Of a DNA stretch of 64,000 nt, positions 1 to 11,964 are shown one piece after another; position 1 is the stretch's first letter; each line of letters begins with the position of its first letter. Below the pieces are notes generated by a model. It saw only the letters and a program-made list of their open reading frames with translations. It was not told the DNA's origin and made no database searches. The position numbers and the translations under genes were made by a program. The stretch is taken from the NCBI GenBank assembly GCA_004794785.1, contig SJOL01005643.1:73525-137524 (forward strand), in the 5' to 3' direction. This DNA comes from Opisthorchis felineus (taxonomy: Eukaryota; Platyhelminthes; Trematoda; Opisthorchiida; Opisthorchiidae).

Positions 1-359
1 CACTTTTATGCGTGGTACATGGCTTTGAGTGCACATTCTTGCCATTGAATCTCACACCAGACCTATCATAACGGACACTTTGTGCCTGATCTGCGAGTCT
101 TGATTGCGCTAGTGCTTGCCGCGCCTTGAAGAGCATTCAGCATTGTTTGTCCTTTCTTCGGTTGTTGGTCTGTACACGCGTGTTTCCATTCTTACATACG
201 TTGGAATTCATCTTGTCTGACCAAAGCTGTTGTTGGCAAGACTTCGAATGAGACGTTTCTGTCTTTTTATCTAATATTCTACTGTAACCCTTCCACACCT
301 GTCGCCTGCATTTACTTTTTATGTCTGTGACCATGCTCTTAAAAAATTAACGATAAATA

Positions 360-480
360 AAGAGGCTGATGGAAACCCGGAAACGAACCCGCTTAACGAT
401 TGGGTTCCAAGAAAGAGGAAACCGGTAGCTGGCTGTCGACGTGTTTCCAGCAACCCTATGAGTTATGGGTTCTTATAAAA
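360..480 (+). repeat. Repeat C, second half only
   Basis: GAGGCTGATGGAAACCCGG, GAGGAAACCGGTAGCTGGCT and CCAGCAACCCTATGAGT are the marks of repeat C. Confidence 0.65.
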
Positions 481-1119
481 TGCACATGATTCCAGTCACC
501 AAATGCTGCATTAGGAAAATCACTGTAAACTGCGTCCTGGCATTAATTCAGTGGCCATAGTTGTATCATTGGCTTGCGTATCAACGATTTCCGCTACTTT
601 TATTCACCCTGAACAACAAAAACCCAAGTGTCGAGTATAGAATCGCATGTGCACAAAGACATAGATGACCTTTTGGGATGAACTTTCTTGGAAGGCAGAT
701 TATCCCCACTAATGCGGGGGACCTGGGAGCGAGCCAATTCACGCTCCTTCCGGGAAGAGGTTCTTTTAGGAGGCACTCTTGGTGGGTAGCAGTGCCTCTT
801 TGTACCATTCATCATACTTGCTAGTGGGTTGGAGGTTCTCCTATTATGTTGGAATCATTTAGCCTAATCGAACTGCTAGTTGCTATACTGACGAAGACGG
901 GAGTGGATCCAGGAAATGTAACCCGTTGGAGCCACCAGTCATCAAAAGAAGAACTACGATCCAGCTGAGCGCAGAATAACATCACAGTGGATAGATTATG
1001 CGCTCGCTTGTAGCCCGGTCAGACAACGAATTTCGGTGAGTGAACACGCCACTGTCTGTAACAAACGTGGTCTTACTGGCTCAACAACAACCTCTGTCTG
1101 GCTTTCTTATGTGATGGGC

Positions 1120-1265
1120 TGAACATGATTCCAATTGAGATTTCGTACTGTCGGTGAAAAGCCGAGAAGCCGCTCGCTGCTTATTGGGCATCACAAACAT
1201 TGCGCATCTCGCGAAACTGCAAGGAGTTTCGAACCAGCGACCTTCCGGCCAATGGTTGAACACTT
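1120..1265 (-). repeat. Possible tRNA-like repeat head
   Basis: On the minus strand GGCCGGAAGGTCGCTGGTTC and GAAACTCC resemble the anticodon-arm/box B portion of a tRNA-derived SINE, but the body differs from family A. No second copy was found here. Confidence 0.3.
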
Positions 1266-2036
1266 GAATGTTGGGTTACGAGCGGCTGATAAGCGGTATA
1301 ACTCGCTCTCGATTAGACAGGATATTGTTATTGGACCAGCCTCCCCAAGCAGCCAAAAAAAATAGATAACATGAAGGAGTATGCATTGATCTGACTATGC
1401 AGAACTCAAATTCCCAACTGCATTCATGAATGGTTCATACCAGGAATAACCCCAAAGGGTCTGATCGTAAGTCTTCTAACTAGCATCAGAGGTTCAGTTG
1501 ACCTCGTGTGACGGGGGCCTGCACATGTTTGTACATAGATAAAGGTCAGAAAAAAAGACAAGTAGATGAAAAAAATCTGGTGCCTGAAACTGACTGAGGT
1601 GAGCCTTTCTTTTAGCATGATGTGGAGACAAAGAGGGGGGCATATTATTATTACTACTCTTAGTATTTTTCTAATTACCATTATCGATTACAGCCCAGTT
1701 ATCACCATGCTCCTACGACACCACTCGCTACAGTTCTGCATTCAATTCTCTAAGCATCCACTAGGCAATGGCCATTGAAACTTTGAATTCAGATATAAAA
1801 CTGAAAAAGCAAATAGTGCATTTCTCATCGTTCACGTGACTGGTTTAGAAGACGGCACGCTCCCCAAGTGTATATAGAATGCTCATTTGGACTTGACAGC
1901 GCCTCGGAATATTGCGCCAATTTGACTAAAGTCAGGCTTTGGTGGATCTTAGCTTCATAGATTACGCTCTTGCAAGACCTTGGCAATACGTCCAAATATT
2001 GGTAGCCGGGATGAGTTCATTGGCTGCTGGTCAGGT

Positions 2037-2078
2037 GGTAGTCTGACTGACTCAGTAGTCAGACTGACTGACTCAGTG
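2037..2078. repeat. Short tandem duplication
   Basis: GTAGTCTGACTGACTCA followed by GTAGTCAGACTGACTGACTC, built from TGAC/TCAG motifs. Confidence 0.75.
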
Positions 2079-2814
2079 TCCACCGAGCTTGGCAGTTGAA
2101 GTAATAATTTTGCCTCTTCAAGGAAACGAGTACCTGTCCAAATATTTCTTAGAAGATAATCTGGCTTACAGTATCACAAGTGATGATACCTTCTTAGTGA
2201 TGAAATGCTGCACTCATAGGGACGTAAAAAGCCACACATTGGTGTTTGTCGGTGAAGCCACTGTGTGCACCAAATGACTTAACGCCAAATCTAATGCTGA
2301 CCAACAATCAGACTGTATATGCGGATCCAAGTAAATTGGTGTAGAAACGTGTGGTTCAAAAACTCCACAGTTCCAGTCCTAGACGCACGATTACGAAACG
2401 TCTTTGGATAGACCCAGTAACATCTGAATTTGTTTTTACGTCCAAAAAAAACGTGGCACTGTTTATTTTGTGTAATTTCACTTTATGGACACTGATCCAA
2501 GGTTGGCCTGGTGATCAGACACACCGATTTTGGTTTCGGTGACGTTCTGATTGGCACAGAGTTATCCTTAGCTAGCCCAACTTAAACCTATTGTCTCGCG
2601 CATCATTTGTAGACCTGGTTACTAGCAGCAGGACACACTCTCGTTCAGCATGTGTGGCCCAAATAGGGGACCTGGTCGAGCAGAAGAGTCTGACGATAAG
2701 CCTTAACAGCTGTTGAATTGGGGGTGGGGTTAAATTTATCCCAATTACAAGTTGGATTCATTCTCGCCAAATACTCCCGTCTGCACACTAATTTGATTTT
2801 CACGGGTTAGTCAA

Positions 2815-3110
2815 TGGAATCAAGCCGAATCTCTCGTTTATGATGGTCTCCTACTGAATGTGCTGCACAAAGGCCAACTTGTGTTACCGTTTGCACGATA
2901 TTCGAGATATTTTAATACATTGTATACACGCGGCACACTGCGCATAACGATCCTGGAAACTGTCCAACAGCCCATGAGCGGTTTCGCCAATTTGGGTTCA
3001 AGTAGAACATAAGGTTAACGGAAACTGAAAGGCTGTACCTACCTGATGATCCCCAACAAGGGAAAAACTGACGGTGGGCTGTTGAAGAGTAGCCTACAAT
3101 CTCATTACAT
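2815..3110. repeat. Repeat C, two halves in opposite orientation
   Basis: 2815-2925 is the first half reversed (CTGAATGTGCTGCACAAAGG, GATATTCGAGATAT). 2985-3110 is the second half forward (TTTGGGTTCAAGTAGAACAT, CCTACCTGATGATCCCCAAC). This is a rearranged copy. Confidence 0.65.
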
Positions 3111-3799
3111 CTTAAACTCATTCTATCCGCCAGTCCGTCTTATGACTCCGTCACAGGTTTGTGAGTTTTTTCGGCCTATATGCGACAAAGTGCAAAATAT
3201 GTTCAAGGGTAGTACAGCGTATGCGGTCGTTTATTTGTGATTTTTTGTACACCTTTCACAACCGACACTCAGCCAGCGTCAGTTGGCGTGAGCTGTGGCA
3301 CCGCCTTGGCTGGGTAAGACACCGTTCAGGAAAACCACCTCACGAAAATAATGGGCAGTAGGTGGGTGCTGACAACTGCTCACCTCGTTGATAAACTTCT
3401 TCCGGATAAAACTGCAAACATCGATACAAACAAAAAGCAGTATAGGAGTTCCAGCAGCCTTAAAAATAAGGCAGCAATAGCAAGGGGAAACGTATGATCG
3501 TCCGATGATCCTCCGTTGTGGATAAATGAACCTGTTCAAAGATGACAACTAGTCCCTCGTTCCAAGGGCACGTAAAAACTAAGACGAAGAACAATGCACT
3601 AATGATACGGAATCTGGTGTTGAAATTTTGGCAAAGCAGGTTAATTCCTTCGCTTTCAAACGGAATATCGACGTTGTCTTTTGGTGGTTGTTTTGTAAAC
3701 TTCTGTATGTGTTCCGTATCAATACTGTGTTTATCGAGATAAGTCCTTTGGCAGGTGATGAGACACCGTATCAAAGATTATTTAGGACTGGAGACTGTT

Positions 3800-3985
3800 G
3801 AGCTCAAGAAATCAGTGGTTAGGGCATGAAATTACATGAACTTACGTCAGCATCTCGAATACTTCTGTCTACGTTTGGGCAACCTGGCGGTATATCAGCC
3901 CTCGTGCTTCCTTCGGACGGCATGCCAGGTCAACACCTAAAGGGTGTTACAGTTAGAAGATTATTATTACCATCATTATTACTCG
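3800..3985 (+). mobile_element. tRNA-derived SINE, family A, internal deletion in the head
   Basis: Head AGCTC...AATCAGTGGTTA, then the body CTGTCTA...TTGGGCAACCTGGC, TCAGCCCTCGTGCTTCCTTC and AGGGTGTTACAG, with an ATTATTATTACC tail. The box B part of the tRNA-like head is missing. Confidence 0.8.
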
Positions 3986-4629
3986 GGATTGTCTTCACAA
4001 CACCACACTCAAGACCAGAGAAAAGTTGAAATATCGTCATTCCATTCCATCCTTACATCCTACAAAGCTCAGTTGATGCGATTTATGTAACCGCCCAGTT
4101 GAAACAACACAAAAACAGAACATGCTAATGAATCTCCAGACAGATGGGTGCGGAGCGATGTGCTATTAGTTGCTGTAATTGTATCGATGATATCCCAACT
4201 TTAAACTTAGTGGGACGTTTTCACTTTCAATTCTGACCGATCTTCTTCTGGTTTTGAGCATGCACTGTTTGGGCAACTTTGTGGTAGTTCACTAGATGAA
4301 ATCTGGTGTCCCATGAAAATACCAATTGTGAACCTCAACGCAGCGCTTTCGGTATCAGAATACAAAAGCTAGATGTTCTGTTCATTAGATGCAGCCTCTC
4401 GGTATCCTATTCATTTGGACATTACATGCGATTGGAGTCAACGCACATAACATGGAGATAGTCTTCTTGGGAGGTAAGGTCACTTGTGTAAGACGAGAGC
4501 ACAGTCTTCAAAAGCATAGCAGCAGGTAGTCAGATACACACTAATTATGTATATCCCATCATCTGGAACACATTTTTGGGGATTAAGATGTCGTAAAACC
4601 TACCTGTGTCGACCTGCATCTGCTTTGCT

Positions 4630-4818
4630 TTCAGTGGTTCACAGCTGAGCTCGTTCTATGAACTTACTAATCGAAAGGTCCGTGGTTCAAACAGCACCTC
4701 GGCATCTCGAATGCTCCTGTCTAGACTTGGTAACCTGGCCGTATCTTAGCCCTCGTGCTTCCTTCGGGTGGGATGGAAGCTAGGCACCGACAGGCTGTTA
4801 CATCTGAACGATGTTCCC
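4630..4818 (+). mobile_element. tRNA-derived SINE, family A
   Basis: Degenerate head, AGGTCCGTGGTTCAAAC (box B), body CTGTCTAGACTTGGTAACCT and GCCCTCGTGCTTCCTTCGGG, ending in TGTTACATCTGAACGATG. Confidence 0.8.
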
Positions 4819-5160
4819 TGCATCCTTGGCACAGAGTATCATGGTGAGATAAAATAGTGACAGTCGGCTACGTAATCCTTGCGTTGGAAAGTAACAGTGG
4901 GATGTCACCCTCCCAATGGGGTGGGGTCCCATATTGAACGGTTTTCGGTAGCGAAACTGTCGCTGCGTTGAATACAGTTGACTAGTGGATGCTTACATCA
5001 TGCAGGGTGTTACGGACCAAAGTATTTGCGTCAATTAATGGGATTTCGACTGAATTATGCACTGGTTTTCGTGTCAGAAACGGATAAAACGAACGATTAT
5101 CGTACAAAGCATCTGTGCATACCTGACAGTTTAATATCCTGCTTTGTTGGACCTTCGGAG

Positions 5161-5370
5161 CGTGCTCTGGTGGAGCAGTGGAAACACGCTCCCCTCGCAT
5201 GTTAGATGTCCGGAGTTCGAACCCGACACGGCCATTGGATGTGCACTGCTGATGAGCTCTAATCAGAGCGAAACTCGACTCCAGTGCTTCTTTCTCTCCT
5301 TTGGTATGGATTCACCAGAATAATTACACCAGGACAGGAGAAGGACTGTTCAAACGAGAGTGATGTGCAC
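5161..5370 (+). mobile_element. Second tRNA-like SINE, family B, longer copy
   Basis: TGGTGGAGCAGTGG (box A-like), CCCTCGCATGTTAG and GGAGTTCGAACCCGACACGG (box B), followed by a body ending about ACTGTTCAAACGAGAGTG. It shares head and body with 24208-24358 and is unrelated to family A outside the promoter boxes. Confidence 0.6.
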
Positions 5371-5984
5371 TTGAACTGTACAATTCCTGTTAACACCTAC
5401 AACGAAACTTATCTTCACTGATAAGAATATGAACAATGGATCAGTGAAACCTGCTACTATGTGGTGTTGGTCATTCTGTCAGTCCTCATGTTCGAACTTG
5501 AATGAATCTGAAAGCCGTTTGCTGAGGTGTGTAACAGAGAGATCGATATTGAACTTGTTCGTACCTGTAAGTAAACAGCATGGTTGGCGTTCACAGGACT
5601 AGTATGAAAACCAGATGTTCGAAGTAACATTTGACTTGAATCTAGGCAACGTCGTAAAATGAAAAGGTTCATCGCACGCTGAGACAGGATTCCGTGTGGC
5701 CACTGGCATATTGCATTTTGTGGAAGCGGATTCTATGGACCGTACTCATATTACGTACAAAAGGTAAAACACCCAGTACCTACTAAGGTACTTTGTCATT
5801 TCACGGAACGAAACCAATATACTCGTGAAGTCGCATGATCTACGCCTGCTAATACCTCGTATGTTTCACCTAAACTTGCTAAGGGCTATAAAACAGTGAA
5901 CTTTATAGTCAGTGCTCACCTGACGCACAAATCAAGTTGGGTTGAAAAGATCACTTATATCAACCATATAAGCAAACCATATTG

Positions 5985-6118
5985 TGTGTATTCATGAGGA
6001 GAACTACTTATAAAGTTGCTGAAAACTCTTCAACATGAGGCGGTCCTTGTGCACTACATTCAGTTGGAGAAGGTCACAAACGAGACAATCAGCCGGAATT
6101 CAGGTGAGTCTCCTGTCT
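5985..6118 (+). repeat. Repeat C, junction fragment
   Basis: GTTGCTGAAAACTCTTCAAC joined to GGCGGTCCTTGTGCACTACA and TCACAAACGAGA. It directly abuts the long inverted repeat starting at 6121. Confidence 0.55.
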
Positions 6119-6120
6119 AT

Positions 6121-6446
6121 TAGGAGAACCAGCTCCGAACGTAACTGGACTACACAACTACCAATGGAATAACCGTTTTCGTTGAGACAGATTTTATTGG
6201 TTGTTCTTCACTTGCCCTTGACAAATGAGTTCTATTTTTAGTATCACTTTTTGGCCCGCCTAGAACATTCCACGTGAGCTTTATACACAGCCCGTTTTCA
6301 GCTGTACGCGTCAGTGCTTAATAGGTCAGCTGATTCGCACGTTCATTGGCTTTCTGGTTTTGCCTAGCGTGTCAGGCTATCAAGCGGCTATCCAGACTCG
6401 GGTTCACGGTATTGAAAAGGCATTAAGAAAAGTGTGATCCACAACA
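6121..6446 (+). repeat. Long interspersed repeat, arm 1 of an inverted pair
   Basis: Matches 21225-21565 in reverse complement nearly throughout (TAGGAGAACCAGCTCCGAAC at one end, GTGATCCACAACA at the other). Against arm 2 it lacks about 14 bp (ACACCACACGCCTG-like) near 6300. No ORF or terminal repeats seen. Confidence 0.8.
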
Positions 6447-6449
6447 TTG

Positions 6450-7870
6450 TCAAAGCCAGATTGGTGTGCACATGAGTATATTTGGTGAGCATCTTGTATG
6501 TATTTTCTATTCGTATCATACGGGGATAAAACGGTGAAGTTACTGTCACAGTGCTGTGGAACCAGTAGTTTAAGTCTGCTCGGCACAGGCCTTCCCGGCA
6601 GATTGAAACCCACGTTTCCGTGATCTACATCAAACTGGAGATTAAAGAGGGGTTTTGGTCTAGTAAATACATCTAATCTACTCATTTAAGCTGTACATTT
6701 TATTGAGGTGAGTGAGCGTTGCATTGTCTTAGCATTAAGATACCCTGTTCGTCAATTACAGGGTTTGCCTGAGCTGACCGGTGTTTTGTTCGCCACAACA
6801 CACACAAGCGTCGCAAAACTTGACAGATTCGCGCACAGTTCACAAACTGCACAAAAATTCCTGCGGACCCATTTGGCTGACTGCTGATCAGGGTCGACTT
6901 CCCGTCTAATTCGAACGACCCTGTCGAGAGCCTGCACTTGATAATTTAAAAACCGCACTTCACCATCTTGCCTGTTTGGAAAATGGCCAATCCAATATGC
7001 ATCTTTGATGAGTCCTGTGACGGCAAATTGGAATTTGTATCACAAAGTCTTGGCTTCTGTTATTTTTCAGTGTTCCGAGATTGCAGTCGCATTACTTCAT
7101 TTGGGGCGGAAAGTTTAGCCACCGATGGGCTAGAAATTTTCTCCGGGACCAATGCGTTTTCTACGGTTTTTAGCGGAATTGGCCAGTCGGCTTTCGAAGC
7201 CATATTTCTAGAAATGTGCTAGTCACCCAGACCATTTATTAACTTCCCACTGTGTTGAAGATATTTGGGGGATTCCAAACCAACTTGGATATGAAGGGAA
7301 AACGTGAGGCTCACTGAAACTGATTGAAAGATCGATGAACGCAATCTTAAAGTTAGTCAGCATACAATTCCTCCACGACCCGCACTGAAGTATCATTCTT
7401 TACTTGTACGCTCTTTGATAAATGAATCAGCCATTCACCGCCATCTCCTCATCAACTGCGACTGAAGTGACCGACGACTTTGCTCGCTTGTCCTGTACAA
7501 GAATCCCACCCTCCGGATAATGTGCAACGCACGTCATCCGCAACATCTCAGGGGCCATCATCCTTGCCATTGGTAATGGAGGCTGATGAGGGAAGGTATA
7601 GACTGTGTTAATCCCACGGAATAATCCTCTGGTGATGCAGACGGTCTATAGGTTTTATCATGAGCATGTCTGACCGCTCGTTGGCCGGATGTCCGGTGCT
7701 CAACCCTTATTCTGGAGGTTGTAGATATGATCCTGATTACTCATGGGGACTTGTTTCAAGTATTGCCAGAATCTCTGTATACAGTATCAATTTAAAGTTT
7801 TACGGTGTGAGCTTGTTCCAATGAGCATATCTAGAAATAACGGATTGAATCTTCATTACTCAACCTAGAT
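6450..7870. other. No gene seen
   Basis: Unique-looking sequence between a repeat and the Merlin copy. Frames are short and lack domain motifs. Confidence 0.55.
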
Positions 7871-7871
7871 A

Positions 7872-7879
7872 GAAGATTT
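7872..7879. repeat. Left target-site duplication of Merlin copy
   Basis: GAAGATTT, identical to 8656-8663 on the far side of the element. Confidence 0.85.
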
Positions 7880-8655
7880 GGATCTTTTCCAGATAAGCCC
7901 CGCCAAAAAATCAACCCCCGCCACCCAAAAAAGATTAGAAAAAAAGGATATGAAATTTGTACTTTTAGTTTTTATTGAAGAGGGTGAAATTAGGACGTCA
8001 TTAATAATTTGCATGAAAAGGTCCATTTTTCGGTACCTTTGCCTTCAAACGAACTCACACAAGTAGCTTTCCACTAAAGATCGGTGTGTGCCACATTGGC
8101 TTTTATTCTGCATCTTGTAGACGTGCCAAAGAGATTCGATGGTTTGTGTGTGGCGGTCGTGTGGCTTATAGATAATTCCTCTGAGCAGAATTTGATTTTT
8201 GCCAAATTTTTGGACCAGTAATAAATGAATAGAATCACTGTCCTAAACTCCATCCTAGACCGCTCCAGCCAAGTTCCCTTTCCAAGACCGATTTCTTGCC
8301 GAGACTGTCGGGCATTACACCTCCACCTGTTAGAAGCAGTTGAAAGTATCATTTGGTGGCCATTGTTGCATAAACGTTGCTGATGGATCACTCCGTGGCT
8401 TTGCAAAAAACGTATTGCCGTCTCCTTGTCATGAACGAGAGTTGAAAGCGTCAGAAAGTTCATTTAAGGTTTTAGGTCCGAATGGAGAACATTTTTGTAC
8501 AAAATGAGCCTACATGCGGATAAGGAATTGTTTTCATCAAAAATAGGTCAGGGTTGTGTGCGCACATAAAATTGGAGCTGGCAAAACGTGGCGGGGCTTA
8601 ACTCTTCGCGCATACACTTTTTGCATTAGTGACGGGGCTTATCTGGGAAAGATCC
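7880..8655 (-). mobile_element. Internally deleted Merlin DNA transposon with TIRs and 8-bp TSD
   Basis: A complete short element. The left end reads GGATCTTTTCCAGATAAGCC and the inverted right end GGATCTTTCCCAGATAAGCC. The terminal inverted repeats run about 25 bp with two mismatches. Identical flanks GAAGATTT lie at 7872-7879 and 8656-8663, an 8-bp target-site duplication as made by Merlin elements. Inside, on the minus strand, are the two ends of an ISXO2/Merlin-type transposase with the middle missing. The copy cannot move by itself but keeps the ends a transposase would recognise. Confidence 0.85.
7960..8463 (-). pseudogene. Merlin/ISXO2-like transposase, catalytic core deleted
   Basis: From the ATG at 8463 the frame gives an N-terminal block with a zinc-ribbon-like pattern (QRLCNNGHQM, then RWRC), GLGKGTWLERS and VILFIYYWS, followed by IKFCSEELSISHTT. 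This pattern is typical of the Merlin/ISXO2 transposase N-terminus. At about 8150-8156 it jumps, with a frame change, to the family's C-terminal block: HTQTIESLWHVYKMQNK, CGTHRSLVESYLCEFV, a stop, then RQRY. The intervening DDE core, normally well over 100 residues, is absent. The protein is therefore not a working transposase. A fusion of the two ends would need a frameshift. The family call rests on my recall of these motifs. Confidence 0.8.
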
Positions 8656-8663
8656 GAAGATTT
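8656..8663. repeat. Right target-site duplication of Merlin copy
   Basis: GAAGATTT, identical to 7872-7879. Confidence 0.85.
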
Positions 8664-9834
8664 ACATTGCTCAATCATACTAAGTTGAGTGAGATTATGG
8701 CTATCTACTTTATCCGAATACATTAGCTCGAACTGGTTTATCGGATTTCATTTGAGTTTTTATTACCATCTCGGTGACGACGTGACAGTCGAAATGCACA
8801 TCAGCAGATAAATCGATAAACCAGTGAGGTCTACGACCTTGGACAATAATCGGTACATTTGCGAGAGACCAGCCATCCAGGCAGACTTGTGTGAAAGATG
8901 GTGCGCCAGTTCTCATGAGACGCACACCCGTTCCATCCGCCCTTGACTGCGCTATTGAAAACGTCACGCAGTGACGTCGGTTGGTCAACTGCAGTCTGTC
9001 CACACGACCAGCGGTTGAGTGAGTCATTCCTGTTGTGACGAGTGAATCACATGAGTACAGTTTCAGGACACCAGCTGTCAGCACCAGCATGAAATTCCAG
9101 CGTCAACGTCCATCGGAGATTTTTTTAAAAAAAAGGCGCAACACAGTCATGGTGGTGATTCCAATTTGAGTAATTCATACAAAGAATAGGCATAATTATA
9201 CTAACCTTTCAATAAAGTGCCATTTAGTGAGAGTGACCATGAGTTGTCGGGAGGAGACATCTCAGACGATGTCTGTCACTTGCCTCAGTAAAAACAGGAA
9301 GAAGGCGACCAGACCTGAGTTTCGAATTTGTCAAACAGTTTGTTACCGATTCGGCTGGGTAACCTCATCTAACGAAAAAAAGTTACAACTAAACCTTGAA
9401 AACGATTGACTTCAGTAGTCTGTTATGTGCTGCGCTAGTTTCCTTGTGGACATTTTATTTCAGAGAAGACACAGTGAAGTTGATTGGTAGCACAAAGTGC
9501 AACCGAGAAGTTGCGATTTTATTCTGTAACTGCCACAACACAATCGATCAAAAGCGATGTTCATAAGGTGACCGCTGTTCCAGGTAGTCAAGCTATGTGG
9601 GGAAATTAGTTGCCCTCATCTGGGTAACTGCACCTAGTTCTAGTATGAAAACAACTCATAATGTACAGCTACCTTGGATGAGATCGACTGGTATTTAGTA
9701 AAGATTACGTAGTCATTCTTTGAGTTGGCTTCAAGATGGTAGTTCCTCCGACACACGAATGTAGCATGTGGCACGTTCAGCATTCCCCCAGCTCCCCGAG
9801 TCCCGTTAGGATTTGGAGCAGCTATCAAAACTTC
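8664..9834. other. No supported gene
   Basis: Holds a 126-codon minus-strand frame (8710-9090) that I do not recognise and could not link to any splice structure. Confidence 0.5.
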
Positions 9835-10033
9835 GAGCTTGAGATAGCTCAGTGGTTAAGGCACGAACTTATTGACTGGAAAGTCCGTGGTTCAAACCCA
9901 ACACCGGCATCTCGACTGCTCCTGTCTAGGCTGGGCGACCTAGTAGTATCTCAGCCCTCGTGCTTCCTCCGGATGGCATGGCAGCAGGACACCGAAAGGG
10001 TGTTACAGCTGAAAAACTATTACAATTATTAGT
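9835..10033 (+). mobile_element. tRNA-derived SINE, family A, near full length
   Basis: The best full copy. GAGATAGCTCAGTGGTTAAG at 9841 contains box A (TAGCTCAGTGG) and GTGGTTCAAACCC is box B. Together they form a tRNA-like region of about 74 nt, with GAGAT pairing ATCTC at its ends. The unique body and an A/T-rich tail with TTATTA motifs follow. The boxes would give an internal RNA polymerase III promoter. Confidence 0.9.
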
Positions 10034-10316
10034 ACCACATCTGCGGACACTAGATGACACGACTAACCTTTGTGTGTGTAACTTGTACAAATTTACGCTG
10101 ACCATTCACCTCGCACAAAGCACAGTACGTCAAATCCAACCGATTGTAGCCGAGCAAACTTGTTTCCTTCAGGTTAGATTTGCTTTCATTAAAGTACACG
10201 GATATGTAGCCAAACGGGACCGAATTTCGTAGTAGATTTAGCGCGTTATCCCAATGTCCATAGCAGACGGGTCCGTTGTTTAGGGTTACTTGGTTCATTT
10301 CGATAGTTGCAATATC

Positions 10317-10338
10317 GAGAGAGAGAGAGAGAGAGAGA
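10317..10338. repeat. (GA)11 microsatellite
   Basis: Eleven uninterrupted GA units. Confidence 0.95.
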
Positions 10339-11149
10339 TTCAAACGACAATGTTGCTGCATATCGTTGTCCTTGTGTAAACAAAATATTTCAAGAGACCT
10401 TTGCAGTTTTTTCTACACCCATACAAATCCGGTTTCCGTGGCCTGACGACTAATGAACTGACCAGCAAACTGGAGAATTCGACGTTTAGCTGATCGGAAA
10501 GTGAATTCAAACGTATAAGTCACGCGCATTTGATGTATACATCCAAACAAATGGTGAGTTAACTCAGCATTTTGCCTAGGGCCTCAGATATAAGCAGATC
10601 CGATCGATTCACGTGGTCGCCTGCCCCTAGTGGCGTATTTTTAGGTGTCATCAGTTGCATTTGTCTCTCAGGTTCATCTAAGTATGTGATCACACACCTG
10701 CTTGTAAACTGTAAAAGTATGTTAGACATGGAGTGTACACGGTGTAACGTGTATGGTTCATGCGCGTCGTAGCTCACTGTCGCCCTTGAATTGCAGGTAC
10801 AAGTTATTGTCCACCTGAGGACGGACTTCTGTTGTTATACATCCAGGCGGTGGATACTGGTGAGTGACCGCTACGGTGGAAAATTCGGTTCAAAGGATTT
10901 ATTGCAAAAACGAATTCCTATACAGAACAGATCCGCCTTTCTTGATTCTATGCTTTCCGCACTAAACCACGGTTGAACTGTGAAACACAAATGCCCATTT
11001 CTTGATTCGCTAAAAATTCTTCGATGGCCCATGATCATTTTCGTCCGTCTTGGTGTTCATCCGGTAGGTGGATTCCCCGGATTTCCATCAAACTTATGTT
11101 CTGCTTGAACACCAAATTTACGCGACTGGTGGAATGAAAAGTACGTGTT

Positions 11150-11445
11150 TTAGTAATTGCATAAATTTTGCTATTCAAGTTGAAAATCAGGCTGACGGAA
11201 ACTCTGGGACTGCGCCTACTTGAAGAGCCCCAAGAAGGGCAAAACCGGTCATGTGCTGTTGAACAGCTTTCAGCAACCTGATGAATGGTTTTCTTCAATA
11301 AAATATATTGCGATATCTTGAATATCGTGCCAACTGCCAAAACAAGCCAGTAGCCACATCAAAAGTGAACGATTCAGCGGGAATTAAGCTGAGTTGCCCA
11401 TCAACTTTAAACTAATCTGCAAATGAGTGTATTTTGCCCACTGAG
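11150..11445 (+). repeat. Repeat C, full length, circularly permuted
   Basis: Second half (AGGCTGACGGAAACTCTGGG, GGGCAAAACCGGTCATGTGC), then the junction GATATCTTGAATATCGTGCC, then the first half, ending AATCTGCAAATGAGTGTATT. The permuted order points to a tandem-array origin. Confidence 0.75.
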
Positions 11446-11663
11446 ACTATCCAGCTTCTCTCGATGAATAGTAACACACATGTGTCGTCGTTCAGACAGG
11501 CAATAAGTTTCATGATTTTGACATAAAATCCTAACGAGATTTTCTGATCGAAATCGCTGAGCCACTTTGATTCCTTCGTTGAGTTAGGTATAAGCAGTAT
11601 ACCTACTGGACATAAAGCAAGGGTTTGGGACAGGTCATCGAAACATCAGCTTCATCTAGCCCT

Positions 11664-11964
11664 AGTGTAAGGAGGAAAGGCCCTCGCTACGGAGTTGCTC
11701 ATTAAAAAACAACTAAACGGTTACAAACTATTGGACAGGAAGGTAAAGCTCTCATATGCACCTTATTTTTAGAAGCTGAACATCCTCACATGCCTTCTTC
11801 AACTTTCGTGGATATTCATTGACTATCACGCAATTGTAAACGAACGCTGCAAAGCAGCTCCACCAGTCCCTTAATAAACCACACCTTCCATTAGACGCGA
11901 GGCGGAGTTACGAGAAAACCACATACTACTCACATGCCTCATCAGTAGTATCCGCCGTTACACT
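11664..11964 (+). repeat. Repeat H, copy 1 of a direct pair
   Basis: Shares GATATTCATTGACTATCACG, CAATTGTAAACGAA, GCTGCAAAGCAG, GGCGGAGTTACGAGAAAAC and TGCCTCATCAGTAG with 13194-13503. Non-coding, family unknown. Confidence 0.75.

Larger units (their letters stand above)
481..2814. other. No gene seen
   Basis: Only short chance frames (under 90 codons). It holds the possible tRNA-like head at 1120-1265 and the tandem at 2037-2078. Confidence 0.6.

Noticed and set aside
8710..9090. 126-codon minus-strand frame as a gene
   Set aside because: No domain recognised, no supporting splice structure, and length possible by chance in 64 kb at this base composition.
9841..9914. A true tRNA gene
   Set aside because: Box A and box B are present, but the same sequence recurs many times with a common SINE body, and the acceptor arm pairs only partly.
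9736..10032. 98-codon frame as a protein
   Set aside because: It is the translation of a family A SINE.
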